From NCBI GenBank assembly GCA_022496805.1, contig CM040094.1, positions 13,477,501-13,541,500 of the forward strand: 64,000 nucleotides of DNA. Direction: 5' to 3'. Source of the stretch: Pohlia nutans. Taxonomy: Eukaryota > Streptophyta > Bryopsida > Bryales > Mniaceae. Both the position numbers and the translations under genes were made by a program. A model generated the notes under the pieces. It made no database searches. It was not told where the DNA came from and was given only the letters and a program-made list of their open reading frames with translations. This document shows positions 30,774 through 44,475 of this stretch, one piece after another (position 1 is the first letter of the stretch; each line of letters begins with the position of its first letter).

Positions 30774-31282
30774 ACACGGTTGTCATGAACTTTCAAGACG
30801 TCGTAATACATTGATTGTCTAATTTGACGTGGATCAACTATATTGTACATATTGAATAAAATCTACTTGAGTATCAAGAATCTTTTGGAATGTCTAATGT
30901 GTATTTTGAGAATATGCTTGTTTGATTTATGATGGGTGTACTCGTGTGGCGCATTTGATGTGATGTTTGACGCTTTGTTTAGTGGTCGAGTATGACATGC
31001 ATTCTTTGTGAATCATTAATTCATAAGAGGGGGGTTAGAGCTTGGGATTCTTGTTTTGCAAAACAGAAAAAAGTTTTGAAAAGGACCTATTGAAAACACA
31101 ATGCGAGGACTAGTATTTTGGTAAGTGAACGACGTTGAACCCAATTTATAAAGTGTGGGAGAAGTCTTGTAGGAGAATGTGACACCCGTAATGAAATGTG
31201 GTATGCGTGGGTCCATCCTAGTGGCCATGCGAATATGTGATGTTGCACGTCTAGTGAGTTTGGATATATAGCTTTTGTTGCA
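30774..31282. other. Intergenic, no gene seen
   Basis: AT-rich, no coding frame or recognisable element. The right part leads into the fold-back arms. Confidence 0.5.
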
Positions 31283-32232
31283 ATTAAAACACGCAATTTG
31301 TTATTTATGCACTTGGCCATATAATCATGCACTTGGTCCCCGGAAGCATTAAAAATAATGTCTAAAAAACTGTCTAAAAAACAACCATTTTTGTCGTTCT
31401 ACAATTACTTTCATTGTAAACAAACAATTATTTAATTTAATTCTTATTCTTATCTTTATCTTTTATCTTTATCTTTTATTTTATTTTTTCTTTTATCTTT
31501 TCTTTATCTTATTTCATTCATCTTATTTCTTTCTTGTCTTCAATTTATTTTCCTTCTTGTCTTCCTTCTTGTCTTCTTCTTTTTCTTCTATTTTTTTTCA
31601 TTCCTCTTGTGGCAGCCGCAAATCCTTCGCCCGCACCAAAGACAAAAAAAAAAAAAAAAAAACCTTTATTTTATTTTAATTTCGTCTTCTTTTTTGTTTG
31701 GGGCTCATGAACCCTGAAAATAGAAATTTAAAAAAATAAAAATTTAGGGTTCAGCCGCCGGCGGCTGAACCCTAAACGGCGGAGGATGCACACAAAAAAA
31801 AAAAAAAAAAAAAATCTATTTTTAGTCTGTTGTGGGCTAGTGGGCGCGCACCCACTGCCTCATTTTCTCCTCTCCTCTTCTCCCTCTCTCCCTCTTCTTC
31901 TCTCTCCCCTATATATATGAGGAGAGGGGAGAGGGGAGAGAGAAGAAGAGGGAAGAGGGAGAGGGAGAGAGAAGAGAGGAAGAAAGGAGAAAATGAGGCA
32001 GTGGGTGCGCGGCCGCGCACCCACTAGCCCACAGCAGACTAAAAATAGATTTTATAATTTTATTTTTTTTATAATTTTTTTTTTTTTTTTGTGCATCCTC
32101 CGTCGTTTAGGGTTCAGCCGCCGGCGGCTGAACCCTAAATTTTTATTTTTAAAAATTTGTATTTTCAGGGTTCATGAGCCCCAAACAAAAAAGAAGACGA
32201 AATTAAAAAAAAAACAAAAAAAAAAAAAAAAT

Positions 32233-32284
<52 letters not shown>

Positions 32285-32642
32285 TCTTTGGTGCGGGCGA
32301 AGGATTTGCGGCTGCCACAAGAGCAATGAAAAAAAATAGAAGAAAAAGAAGAAGACAAGAAGGAAGTCTAGAAGGAAAATAAATTGAAGACAAGAAAGAA
32401 ATAAGATAAATGAAACAAGATAAAGAAAAGATAAAATAAAAAATAAAATAAAAGATAAAGATAAAAGATAAAGATAAGAATAAAAATTAAATTAAATAAT
32501 TGTTTGTTTACAATGAAAGTAATTGTAGAACGACAAAATCGTTCTTTTGTAGAGAAATTTTTACACAAAAATTTTTAAGCAAGATTTGCTCATGAAATGA
32601 ACGCACTTGACCAAGTGCATAAATAGCGAATTGCGTGTTTTA
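31283..32642. mobile_element. Giant fold-back (long inverted repeat) element
   Basis: Two arms of about 620-700 bp mirror each other around 31915: outer AAACACGCAATTTGTTATTT / AATAGCGAATTGCGTGTTTT; then TTGTCGTTCTACAATTACTT / AAGTAATTGTAGAACGACAA; then GGCAGCCGCAAATCC; then TCAGCCGCCGGCGGCTGA in both arms; then GTGGGCTAGTGGGCGCGCAC; ending in CT-rich against GA-rich tracts. Homopolymer A and T runs sit in mirrored positions. No coding capacity. Likely a fold-back or large MITE. A transcript would form a hairpin of over 600 bp. Confidence 0.85.
31748..31775. repeat. 28-bp perfect palindrome in the left arm (copy in right arm at about 32108-32135)
   Basis: AGGGTTCAGCCGCC and its exact reverse complement, back to back. 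The same palindrome occurs in the right arm, so the fold-back contains smaller fold-backs. Confidence 0.85.
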
Positions 32643-33491
32643 AGTCTTTGTATTAGTTGAAATGGCAAATTTTGTAGAAATTAGCACTTTTGGAGGCACC
32701 CATAGGGAGCTTGATTCTTATATTTTTTGCGGCTTTTCTCTTATCTTCTTTTGAATTTTTATACTTGGATGCTTATATTTTTATTTTCTTTTATTGTTAG
32801 CTATTATTATTGGAAGTTTTATAAATTCTGTAAATAATTCTATAGCTGAATTAGCCTTTGTGTGAGGTTCATCAGTTCATGTGTGAAAAAATGAGAAGAG
32901 CATCGAGAATTTTGATTTGGTTTATTCGTTAAGAAGAAAGGATCAAAAGGAAGATTGGAATAGGGGATATCCGTAACATAATACGATGAACACGATTGGA
33001 AATTTTCAAACAGATTCTATGGTTATTTTTAAGAGATTTCCAAAGACTCCAAAGTAATACATAATATGATGAAAAGACTCTAAGGTTTTGAAAAGATTCC
33101 ATTTAAATAAATTTTATCATTTTTTGTAATTAGTATATATTGTTAATGGCTTAGTAATGACAAATGTTTTAGATCTATAGATCTATATTGTTTATGGCTT
33201 AGCAAGAGACACCCCTATCATTGGTTTGGAAGTTCTTATAGGCACTACAAACGATTGAAATCGAAGGCAATGTCTCTTGATATTTTATAATTAGTTCATG
33301 AATGATCTTTTGAAAGTATGAGTTACACCATTGGAAGGATGTAAACGTAATTGTATCCAAAAGAAGAGTTATTTATGAAACAATGTTAAAATTGGATATG
33401 TGACATTGTGGTGACTTGGCTTAATACACCAACAACCACACTGTGGTCTCGTGGGACATTAAGGGTTAAGGGTTTATAGTTAAGCACGACG

Positions 33492-33616
33492 GCAATTCAC
33501 TATCATTCTTGGTGAAGCAATTCATTATCATTCCTGGTGAAGCAATTCAATATCATTCTTGGTGAAGCAATTCCTTATCATTCTTGGTGAAGCAATTTAT
33601 TATTATTCTTGGTGAA
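33492..33616. repeat. 25-bp minisatellite, five units
   Basis: GCAATTCACTATCATTCTTG + GTGAA (25 bp), five in a row. Related loci at 40355 and 46277 have one unit only. Confidence 0.9.
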
Positions 33617-33954
33617 GCATAGCCAGCTTTTTGCAGGATTCTCCCTAAAATAAAGTTGCAGATATGAAGAGTTGGGAGCTCAAGCACCCCTCTAAGAAAA
33701 CGTTGGTGCTCAGGCATGGCATTTGGCCCCAACTTAGCTGTCTATATAACCGTAATGCTATGAGAAGCATTTGAACGCACTAGTAGCAGACCTGTCGTTT
33801 TTCATTCTCCACTTTGTGAAAACAATGAATAGTACCATAATATTATATCTATATTTTTGTCTTCTTGTGACCAAACTTACTCACCAACATTGACATAACC
33901 CATGTGCCTAACACGGCTTCATTTCTTTTTCATTTATAGTAGGTGGAAAATGAC

Positions 33955-34090
33955 ACGTTTCCTACAAGATGGGCAGTGATGGTGAGTAGCCCGTCTGACT
34001 CACTGCCGTCCCGTGACCATGGAGTAGGTCGGGAGTTCGAATTAGTGGGCTTTCTGGGATGGTTCGACTTCTGGGGTTGACTTCCGTCGT
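33955..34090 (+). repeat. Possible tRNA-derived short repeat
   Basis: GATGGTGAGTAGCCCGTCTG (A-box-like) and GGGAGTTCGAATT (B-box-like) with suitable spacing. Weak, short and without a clear tail. Confidence 0.3.
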
Positions 34091-36865
34091 TCGTTGCCAA
34101 TTCCTTTTGAACCAACTTGGAAAAATTATCCACAACGTTTAGCACTAAGAGTACAGAATAGTTTAAGAGTTATACAGAGAATATCCCCATTCCAACTGGG
34201 GTGTCACCTATTACGGGCACTCGCACTATAATATTACAATTAGTGTGATTGGCACAATCATCTCTCTATTGGGGCAGGTCCGGTGTCCTAAAGGATCAAC
34301 CATCCATTTTTGAACGATGTGCACGTTCCATCCACATTTTCTCATCCATTTTCACTTTTTGTAGGAAAAAAATATATAACAAAATTTTATGGCAAGATAG
34401 CTTCATGCATAAGAAGGGAATGATTTGTGAAATTTATATGCCTCTTTTCATGTTGGAGTGATTTTTAAAAATTTCAAAGATTTTAGTGTAAATGTGCTCT
34501 TGAAAAAGTAAATTCAAAAAATTAAGCAATCAAAAAATCTTCAAAAAACACTACATTTAGAGTATTATATTTCAACCTATCACAACAAACTTCATTCATA
34601 TATTGTCAATATCTTATTCGCGATTGAGTTTCAAGTATTTTTGAATTACTAGTTTCTAATTTTATACAAAATATTAGTGATAACAATGGCAGATCTAATC
34701 GTATGGATAGAGCCTAAAGTTTATGACGTACAACTTATATTCATGGTTGCATTTTATGATATGGTTTTGCAAAACTGCCAAATTTGGAGAGGAATGAATA
34801 TCTTAGGTTGAGGAAAAACCCATTTACCGCAAATGACATCTTAAACCGATGGCTGCTATTCCCACATTAAATCATACACGTTACCAGAGCCCAACTTTTA
34901 GCCTTTATACTTAAAAAAACCCTCTTTGTAGCATTTTTCTTTACTGCGAACGACCCCTACCATCACCGAAAAGAAATGTTGAGAGTTGAGACAATAGGTT
35001 TTTAGATTTTTAGTAAGCCTGTGCAAGATGAAGATGGTAATTTGTTTGGATTGGAAAAAGATTGTCTATGTATACAAAACACGGTACAAAGAATCAAACA
35101 TGACACAAACATTTGGAATGTGAAAGCACAGGAGTAGAACATGAAGGGGCAACTACTAATACATACTTAGTCTATTGTAATTTCCATATGGAGGCCCTAT
35201 CTCTTAAGAAACCATGACATCTTTATCCTATCAACTAAGTTAAATTACCAAGTGGCTCTAAATCCTCCTTTGACATTAATGCAACAGGACAAAATCTGCC
35301 CCCTATTTTGTGCAAGTAGGGGTCCACGTTAATAAATAACCCCCTCTTCCAAGGGTTTAAAGTTCCCGAGGAGGTCCTCGTTGACTAATTTGGTGCCATT
35401 GACTTTGAATTTGCAAATAATTTGCCAATTTAGAAAGACATTAGGGTGCCCAAAATGAAAATTTCATAAAAATAAAAGTAATTCTCACTATAATTAGTAA
35501 GGTTTCACAAATATTCTCATATTTATTCTTGAAATCGATTTTGAGCATTTTATATCACTGTGATTCATTTATAAAAATTACTTTCTAAGATTTATCTGGA
35601 CCCTATATTTTTGTTCACGCCATTGTAATTTTTTGGAAGTAAACTCCTTAAGTAGCTGTTACAACATGACTTCAGTATGTAAACATTGTTTTTGTGACTA
35701 AGGTGAGACCATCTAATAATTAATTAGGCCACAACCCGGGGAGTGCACTTAAAATTAAGATTGTGAAAGTCAACCATGTGAGTGCGTTTTGATAGCATTC
35801 CCTCTACAATACTTGACCTTAAAATAGTTTATAAATTAAATTTTTTTAGGTGCTAAATCATTACATATATATATATATATATATATCTTTCATTTGGTAT
35901 AAATTTTAAGACAATTTTTTTTTAAATCTTATAAAAAAATGATAGAAGTTTGAACTAAAATAATTATTTCAATTAATGTTTTTACAAAGGTTTATAGTGA
36001 ATAATTCAAAAAATATGTTACAGATATATTGTGCATAATCTTCAAGTTATATGAGGTTATTGTACGATGTAATATTAAATATGATCAGAATATCAATTGA
36101 AATGTCAATAGAATCTTACTCAAAGTTTTTGTTTCAAAAGACTTCAACACTTGTTTTATATTTCAATCTTCACACTGCAACTCTTTAACTCAATCACCAT
36201 TAGTTTCTGGTAGTACACCTTTCTAAATTGAAACCTTCACACCTTGTAATTTCTATTGAACGATTTTTAATAAGTACAAACAATGTGTAAAACAAGAGCA
36301 TGTCATTGGATAGAGTTGAGCAACGTGAGCATGAAAAATGTACACACAATAGATAGAGCTAAACAATGTACACATAATGTGAAGTACAAGAGCATGTCAC
36401 GTGGATCGTCATGATAAGAGAGTTCTATTGATAATCCTCTATGGACTAGGCACATGACCTCATATCCATCATGACCATTGTTTCAAATTACTTCTCTAAT
36501 TGAAATTTACCAACTCTTACCTAAAACAACGATGAACATGTTCACACCATCCGAACATGAAGCCTAGTGCGAAGTTATAGTGCACCTATGTTCAAACTCA
36601 TAACTTATTCATATAGACTGCAATTATGGTTCATTGATGTGGCTCGGAATCCTCTTTCATTCGCCAAAAGGATTCAATGAAACTAAATTTAAACTAAAGG
36701 CCCCTTCACACCTGGCCTTTTGTAAGAGTTGCGGTTTTAAGGTAATACCAACGGAAAAAAAAAAAAAAAGCCTGTACATGATTGTGCTTGTGGTTTCCGT
36801 ATTGTACGGGGGTTATACGTATTGTACGTTCAGACATAAGGGGTCTTGTCTATTGGGACAACTGA

Positions 36866-39800
36866 TGTATACGGGGTGCTCTGTACTGGTTTCCTGTGGT
36901 GTCACACCAGGGAGGTGGGTTTTAGCCTGTCTGCTGTGTCTTGGGTGCAAGACATCAAGCTCATTCTGTCTCTGTCCCTCCCATGCTAACTTATGTATTC
37001 TCTCTTCCCCAGCTCTGTTCGCATCATTTGTATCTGCATCTCACCTGCAGTCCACAACTCAGTGTAGAAATGGTCGCAGTTCCTTACTCTACGCGTCAGT
37101 AGCTGCACAAGACATTCAGAACTTCCTAATCGTCTGAAATGCTGCGAGCACGGAGAATTCACTCATTGGTATAAATAATATTAAAGTTAAAGGAGATAAT
37201 ACGATGGGGAGGGATAGAAGTATGGCAAGGGTTGCAGTTGGCAATACATTGCTTTCTTCTACTTCATTACCATCAAGTTTTGATAATACGCTTTTTCTGG
37301 AGGTGGGGAGTTCGATTCTCCCTACCGGTGCTTCAGGTTTATTGCTGCGCTCCTCTCCAGCAGGGGGGAGAGGGTTTCGTGGGTATATTGGTGCTTCAGG
37401 TTTAATGCTGCGCTCCTCTCCGGCAGGGGGGAGAAGGTTTCGTGGGTATATTGTTAGATGGGTCTGATTTTTGCTCTCGCAGATGTTGGGTTTCTTGAGT
37501 ATTAGGTCAGCAGGGCCTCTTTGGCGGCGACTCCAACTCCACCCGACATGAGTGACCTACTGATGGCCACACTCACTTGGCTAGGGCATTCTCCTCACAC
37601 TCCCATTTCTTATCTGTTGTAGAAGTTTTGTAGTTTGGTGGCTTTCTAGTTGATAGCTTTGTTGTCCTCTTTAGTTGTGGTAGCTATCTTCAATTACCAT
37701 GCTCTTCTCGATGCAATGTCAGAGATTGTAGTTTGTTCCCTTCAAATAGAAGTAGTGCATTATGTTGCCAGTTATGTGCGCAACTTGCTTGGCAGTTGTG
37801 TTAAGTCTGATCGAATGCTCAGGAGATGGATCTTTGGTCATGCGACGGAGGTGTGAGCAAGATCATTATGGCCGTGGCAACACGCAGTGTTCCGGTTTCC
37901 TTCCTGTTTTCGGTAGCTTGAGGCAAGCCAAAACAGCAGATGCACATCCTTCTTTTTGTTTCTTCGTTTGATCTCGCTCAGGAGGTGTATGGTGTTACAA
38001 GGAAGGTTGTTACTGAAAAACTTGGAGGCGCTGGCGTTCTTCTTCGACAACTAGGTATGGTGGAGGAGGCTGCTCAACACGGTTTGCTGACTGACTACAC
38101 GACACCTTTCCATTCCAAGTGTAGTTATGTTTGGCAATTCTTTGAGGCTCATTTAGTTCAGCTGCACTTGCTTGCTTTGTTTTGCTATGAGTGTTGTTAC
38201 ATTTGTAATGTTTTGGAGCAACAGCAGTTCACGATCATATCTTTAGTTGTTGCTCCTCCCCAGCCTGTGGCCTTTGGCACTTTGGTGCTCGGGCTGTGCA
38301 TGCTACGTGGTAGGCGTTTATAGGTAGTTGCATTCGAATATAGGCTAGCAAGCATGCCCCCCAGTCACGGGCTTTTGGGCTTTTGGGCTTGTGGCATCCC
38401 CGCGCCCCGGCACATTTGTTCTGAGTTTTTGCTCTTTTGCATTCCTAAACCCGGTGGGTATTTTCTGGTGCTTTAGGTTTATTTTACACATACCGGTAAT
38501 GGTGATTCCTCTAAGACCAGCACCTCGCTTATTAACTCTGCATGTAGACTTTCCTGTATTCATTACTATCAAGCATTCCATAGCAAAGTAATTGATACTT
38601 TGATACTATATTTTAATTGAAATTGTTGTTTGTTAGAAAAAAGTCCAGATATATTTTATAAAGTCAAATGTGCTCATGAAATGAGGCAAGTGCTCGATTA
38701 GCGCATTGTGTGTTGCAATATGGCATAAAATTTTCACAAGTCAACCCCTTTTTAATTGGTTCACACATGCGTGAAGCTAATTTTCCATAGCAAAAAACTC
38801 ACAGTGCAAAAAGTGCATGACGAATGAGAAAACGGAGTTTGCATATGTACATCATGCAAAAAATGCATGGATAAATGTTTAGGCCCTAAAGGCCCTTGGT
38901 GTTGATAAGTACTTAGATCCTTCTAGAATGAGATAATTAGAAATAGATCAAATAAAATACTTTGAACATTTATATTGATGAACCAACTAATGGATCTTAA
39001 AGAGGTCCGTTATGACATATGCTTGTGTAGTTTTGAATTTCATTTAAAAAGTAGAATGTAAGATTATAAGGTTTTTAATTATTTTAATATTTTTCCCGAT
39101 TTTTTTCTTCCACTCGGGGTTGAAAACTTATGCTTGGATGCTAATATCTTTTCTTCTCCTCAAAAAATTGTTTACCGTTTTGGATAACATAGTTTGAAAT
39201 GTTATTAGGTACTACTATTCAAAGTAACATAAATGTTGTAAATAATTTCATTGTTGAATTGGGCCGTGTATTAGACTGAGGTGTGAAGAAATGACAAAAA
39301 CACTAAGATGTCCATTACATTACACAATGAGCACCATGGGAAAATTCGGGGGTGGGAAATTTTCAAAACGATTCTAGGATATTCCAAACAAATTCCTAAA
39401 GATTGTAGAATAATATGTAATATGGTGCAAAGACTCCAAAGATTTTGAAAATGATTCCATTTAAATACATTTAGACCTTTCTGTAATAATAGTATAGTAT
39501 TAATGGCCTAGTAATGGCAAATGTTTTACATACTATACACTTTTTTTTTTGGACAAATTTAGCTCTCCGTTGTGAAACGCCCTTAACATTAGCTGAGAGG
39601 TTCTCATAATCATGCACTAAATTCAAATAAAAATGAAGACAATGCCTTTTGAATTTTATAACTAGTTCATGAATGATCATTTCGAAGAATGAGTTATATC
39701 ATTGAATAGATTAGAGGAAGAAGTATCCAAAAAAAAAGATATTCATTAAAAAATGTTGAAATTGGATTTGGCAGTTTTCCTGAGTACAAAAACAACCACA

Positions 39801-41230
39801 TTGCGGTCTCTTGGGACATTAGGGGTTAACCCCTAAACGTAGCAAGGTGTCCCTAGAATTGATAATTTGAGAAACACCATGATAAAGTACTATTCAGAAG
39901 AATAGTTTGAAATAGATTTACAAATGAAAGTTCTAGATTTTGAATTTTAAATTCCATCCGTGCGGTTCGATTCATTAATACTATCACCAATATTTAATTA
40001 GAAAATTTGAAAGTTATAATAAAAATTCCCTTCAAAATTCGATTACAAACAAGATTTTAACATTTTTTTGACCTCATTTTTGCAACGCACTTTCGAACTA
40101 CAGTCAACGCAATTTTGGCTTGGTCAACGATTTGACATACTTCCACACTTGTAATTATTTTAATGGGAAAAATATGTATTGAAGTATGACTAAATCCAAC
40201 CGTTAGATAGGACAACAACTTGATGAAGAATCTCCAAAAAATTGAATGACTTTCATCCAAGCATTGATGAGAATCTGAGAAGGGTTTGAATCTGTTAGTC
40301 GTTCACTTTCTGGACGCTTTGACGTATAGTAGGGGTTAAGGCCATTTAACACCAGTGCAATTCATTTTCTTGGTGAAGCATATTAGCGGAATTTTTGCAG
40401 TGAGGGTTCTTCCTAAAATAATGTTGCAGATATGAAGAGGTGGGATCAAGCTGTAGGCGGGATTCCAGATTATTTAGCTGTCTATGTAACGTACGTTACG
40501 TTGGATTGTTACGTTGGATTGTTGTTAGTGAGATCCAATGGTGACTGGGGTGATGATACGTTCATTTCCAGCTCGGGCCAGGTCAGGGTGGCAGGGAGTA
40601 ATAGTGTGACCGGGTTGTAGGTCCGTAATTAATTCCTACAGGCTAGGCACATGCAATTGAAGGAAATGGTCGCGGTTCCTTACTCTGCGTCGGTAGCTGC
40701 ACAAGACGTTCACAACTGCCTGATCCTTGGAAATGCTGGGAGCATATATTGTGAATTCACTTATCGGTATAAATACCAAAGTCAAAAGAGTTAAATCACA
40801 TGGCGGGGGAGGTTGGTGAAACCTGGCGGACGTATTATATGCTATCCAGATTCCCACTAGTAATCAACCGACACCGTCAATTTTTAATAGTACGCTTTTG
40901 CGGGGGTGGGAGTTCGATTCTCCCTCCGGTGCTTCAGGTCCATTTCTCACATTGGCAATGGTGACTGCTGTCAGACCACCAGCTCCCCGATTTTAGTTAA
41001 TTCTGCATGTAGACTTTCATGTAGGGATCACTATCAAATACCCTACGTCGTGGTCAGTTTCGACATTGCTGAATTACTTTAATTTTGTCCCAAAGTGCTA
41101 CATGTCATCTTGTGATTGGTTTATGGTCATGTGCACCTCTCAAAATATGATGTGGAAATTAGATTTATGACATAGTATTTATTTTTGGAGATTTTTTAGT
41201 TGCTTAATTTTATGAGTTGATTTATGAGTT
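36866..41230. repeat. Segmental duplication, unit 1
   Basis: About 4.4 kb, aligned in order with unit 2 (41238-47290). Shared landmarks: GGTGGGTTTTAGCCTGTCTG, ACAACTCAGTGTAGAAATGG, AGTTCGATTCTCCC, CAGCAGGGC, GGCATCCCCG, TGCTCATGAAATG, CTTATGCTTGGATGC, TTGGGACATTAGGGG, GTCAACGCAATTTTGGCTTG, AGATTTATGACATAGTATT. No gene is credible inside; open frames are short and not shared. It lacks the three insertions present in unit 2. Confidence 0.85.
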
Positions 41231-42279
41231 GATTTAAGCTGTACACGGGGTGCTATGCACTGGTTTCCTGAGGTGGGTTTTAGCCTGTCTGCTGTGTCTT
41301 GGGTGCAAGACATCAAGCTCATTCTGTCTCTGTCCCTCCCATGCTATGTATTCTCTCTTCCCCAGCTCTGTTCGCATCATTTGTATCTGCATCTCACCTG
41401 CAGTGCACAACTCAGTGTAGAAATGGTCGCAGTTCCTTACTCTATGCGTCAGTAGCTGTACAAGACATTCAGAACTCCCTGATCGTCTGAAGTGCTGCGA
41501 GCACGGAGAATTCACTCATTGGTATAAATAATATTAAAGTTCGAGGAGATAATACGATGGGGAGGGATAGAAGTATGGCAAGGGTTGTAGTTTGCAATAC
41601 ATTGCTTTCTTCTACTTCATTACCATCAAGTTTTGATAATACGCTTTTTGTGGAGGTGGGGAGTTCGATTCTCCCTACCGGTGCTTCAGGTTTATTGCTG
41701 CACTCCTCTCCGGCAGGGGGGAGAAGGTTTCGTGGGTATATTGTTAGATGGGGCAGATTTTAGTTCTCGCAGATGTTGGGTTTCTTGAGTATTAGGTCAG
41801 CAGGGCATCTTTGGCGGCGACTCCAACTCAACCCGACATGAGCGACCTACTGATGGCCACACTCACCTCTGGCTAGGGCATTCTCCTTACGCTCTCATTT
41901 GTTATTTGTTGTAGAAGCTTCAGTTTGGTGGCTTTCTAGTTGATAGCTTTGTGGTCCTCTTTAGTTGTGGTAGCTACCTTCAATTATCATGCTCTTGTTG
42001 ATGCAATGTCAGAGATTGTAGTTTGATCCCTTCAAATAGTAGTGCATTATGTTGCCAGTTATGTGCGGAACTTGCTTGGCAGTTGTGTTAAGTCTGATCG
42101 AACGCTCAGGAGACGGATCTTTGGTCATGCGACGGAAGTGTGAGCAAGATCATTCTGGCCGTGGCAACGCGTAGCGTTCCGGTTTCCTTTATGTTTTCGG
42201 TAGCTTGAGGCAAGCCAAAACAATGGATGCACATCCTTCTTCTTGTTTCTTTGTTTGATCTTGCTCAAGAGGTGTATGA

Positions 42280-42640
42280 TGTGATAGGTTAAGCCCTCTA
42301 CCGAGGGCATCACCATGTGTGAAGCCCGTGTGTCTGAGGGCGTTAGCCCGAAGGGACAGGGCTTCACACATGGTGGTGCCCGAGGCAGTGGGCTTACCCG
42401 GGCGTCAAGCTTGGGGCCAGATTCTTTTTCTTTTCTTTCAGCGCATGATTTCTTTACCTGCATTCCCGATGAGTTCCCATATATGAAAAGAAATCTTTAC
42501 GGTGGGTAACAGTGCTGTGCACTGTTATGCGCATGTAACAGAGCAGAGCACTGTTACCCACCAACTTCGCCTTCACAGTGCGATTCCTAAGTATTACGAG
42601 AGGAATTTAAAAGGGCAAGAATCTGGCCTAGTGCTTTACG
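42280..42640. mobile_element. About 360-bp insertion with two strong hairpins
   Basis: Unit 1 runs GTGTATGGTGTTACAAGGAA without interruption. Unit 2 is split after GTGTATGATGT and resumes at CGTTACAAAGAAGG. The insert contains ACCATGTGTGAAGCCC / GGGCTTCACACATGGT (16 bp each) nested in a wider inverted repeat, and GTGGGTAACAGTGCT / AGCACTGTTACCCAC. No coding. Type unclear. Confidence 0.7.
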
Positions 42641-43503
42641 TTACAAAGAAGGTTGTTTCTGAAAAGTTTGGAGGCACTGGCCTTCTTCTTCGACAACTAG
42701 GTGGAGGAGGCTGCTCAACAGGGTTGGGTTTGCTGACTGACTACACCACACCTTTCCATTCCAAGTGTAGTTATGTTTGGCAATTCTTTGAGGCTCATTT
42801 AGTTCAGCTGCACTTGCTTGCTTTGTTCTACTATGAGTGTTGTTACATTGGTAGTGTTTTGGAGCAACACAGGTTCACGATCATATCTTTCATTAGTTGT
42901 TGCTCTTCCCCGGCTTGTGGCCTTTGGCACTTTGGTGCTCAGGCTGTGCTTGCTTCGTAGTAGGCGTTTATTGGTAGTTGCTTTCGGATCTAGGCTAGGA
43001 AGCATGGCCCCCCAGTCACGGGCTTTCGGGCTTGTGGCATCCCCGTGCCCCGGCACATTTGTTCTGAGCTTTTGCTCTTTTGCGTTCTTAAACCCGTTGG
43101 GTACTTTCTGGTGCTTCGGGATTATTTCACACATACCAGTAATGGTGATTCCTCTAAGACCACCAGCTCCTCTATTAACTCTGCGTGTAGACTTTCCTAT
43201 ATTCATCACTATCAAGTATTCCATAGCAAAGTTATTGATACTTTGATACTGTATTATAATTGAAATCGTTATTGGTTAGAAAAGAATCAAGATATATTTT
43301 ATAAAGTCAACTGTGCTCATGAAATGCGGGCAATTGGTCAAGTGCTCGAATAGTGCATTGTGTGTTGCAATATGGCATAAAAATTTCACAAGTCAACACC
43401 TTTTTAATTGGTTCACACATGCATGAAGCTAATGTTCCATAGCCAAAAATTCACAATGCAAAAAGTGCATGACGAATGAGAAAACGGAGTTTGCATACGT
43501 ACA

Positions 43504-44475
43504 GTGGGGTCCAAGGTAAAATGGCGTTTTTGGTTTCGCAATGAAAGAAAATTCAAGTCTGCCCACTTTGAAAGCCTCCCGACAGCTCAAAAATTGGTAT
43601 TTTACCACGAAAGTTACACCAAAGACTTATCTTTAAGTTAATTATATGTATGCCAAATTTCAAGACCAAAAGATTCACCGAAAAAACGTTATTCAAAATC
43701 TACCAACATTGGTAGTTGTGGAAATTTTTTCACTGCTGCCAACTTTGACAGCCTCTCAAAGATTGATTTTTTTTTTTTTGCCATGAAATTCTAGGAAAAA
43801 AAACCTCTTCATGTTAATGACATATGATAAAAATTTCAAGGCCAAAAGATTAATACAAAAAACGATATTAACAATCTACCAACATGTGTAGTCGTGGGAA
43901 ACAATGGGGGAAACTACACACATTGGTAGATTGTAAATATTTTTCTTTGTATAGATTTTTTGACCTTGAAATTTGGCATGAATTTTTTTGTCATGTAGAG
44001 CATGTTGTACCAAAAATTTCATGGTAAATAGACAATTTCTCAACCGTAGGGAGGGTGTCAAAGTTGGTAGCAAAGTTTCCCCCATTGTTTCCCACAACTA
44101 CATATGTTGGTAGATTGTCAATATATTATTTTGTATTAATCTTTTGGCCTTGAAATTTTTATCATATGTTATTAACTTTAAAGAGTTTCTTTTCCAAGAA
44201 TTTCATGGCAAAAAAAAATTAATTCAATCTTTGGGAGGTTGTCAAAGTTGGCAGCAGTGAATAACTACCAATGTTGGTAGATTTTGAATAACGTTTTTTT
44301 GGTGAATCTTTTGGCCTTGAAATTTGGCATACATATAATTAACTTAAAGACAAGTCTTTGGTAAAACTTTCGTGGTAAAATACAAATTTTTGAGCTCTCG
44401 GGAGGCTTTCAAAGTGGGCAGTACTGAAAATTGTTTCACTGCGAAACCAAAAACGCCATTCTATCTTGGACCATA
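43504..44475. mobile_element. 972-bp MITE with long terminal inverted repeats
   Basis: Arms of about 400 bp (GGTCCAAGGTAAAATGGCG and its near-complement at the right end) flank a 150-bp middle. TACA occurs on both sides (43500-43503, 44476-44479). Sister copies at about 38850 and 48910 read straight through (GTACATCATGC), giving the empty site. If the left end is CAGTGGGGTCC with a TA duplication, a Tc1/mariner origin is possible. The right end is less well kept. Confidence 0.8.

Larger units (their letters stand above)
32643..36860. other. AT-rich repeat-filled stretch, no gene
   Basis: No coding frame. The 32.58-33.5 kb part resembles the later part of the segmental duplication (TGCTCATGAAATGA, GGGACATTA(A/G)GGGTTA). 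33492-33616 is a minisatellite, 33955-34090 is SINE-like, 34090-34800 repeats 11.5-12.0 kb and 23.56-23.76 kb, and 35865-35886 is an (AT) run. The rest shows nothing. Confidence 0.6.

Noticed and set aside
31772..32393. Open frames in the 31.8-32.4 kb region
   Set aside because: They arise from homopolymer and GA/CT tracts of the fold-back arms (poly-Lys, poly-Phe).
37940..43263. Open frames of 100-150 codons in the segmental duplication
   Set aside because: The frames are not shared between units, lack domains, and are disrupted by small indels in the sister unit.
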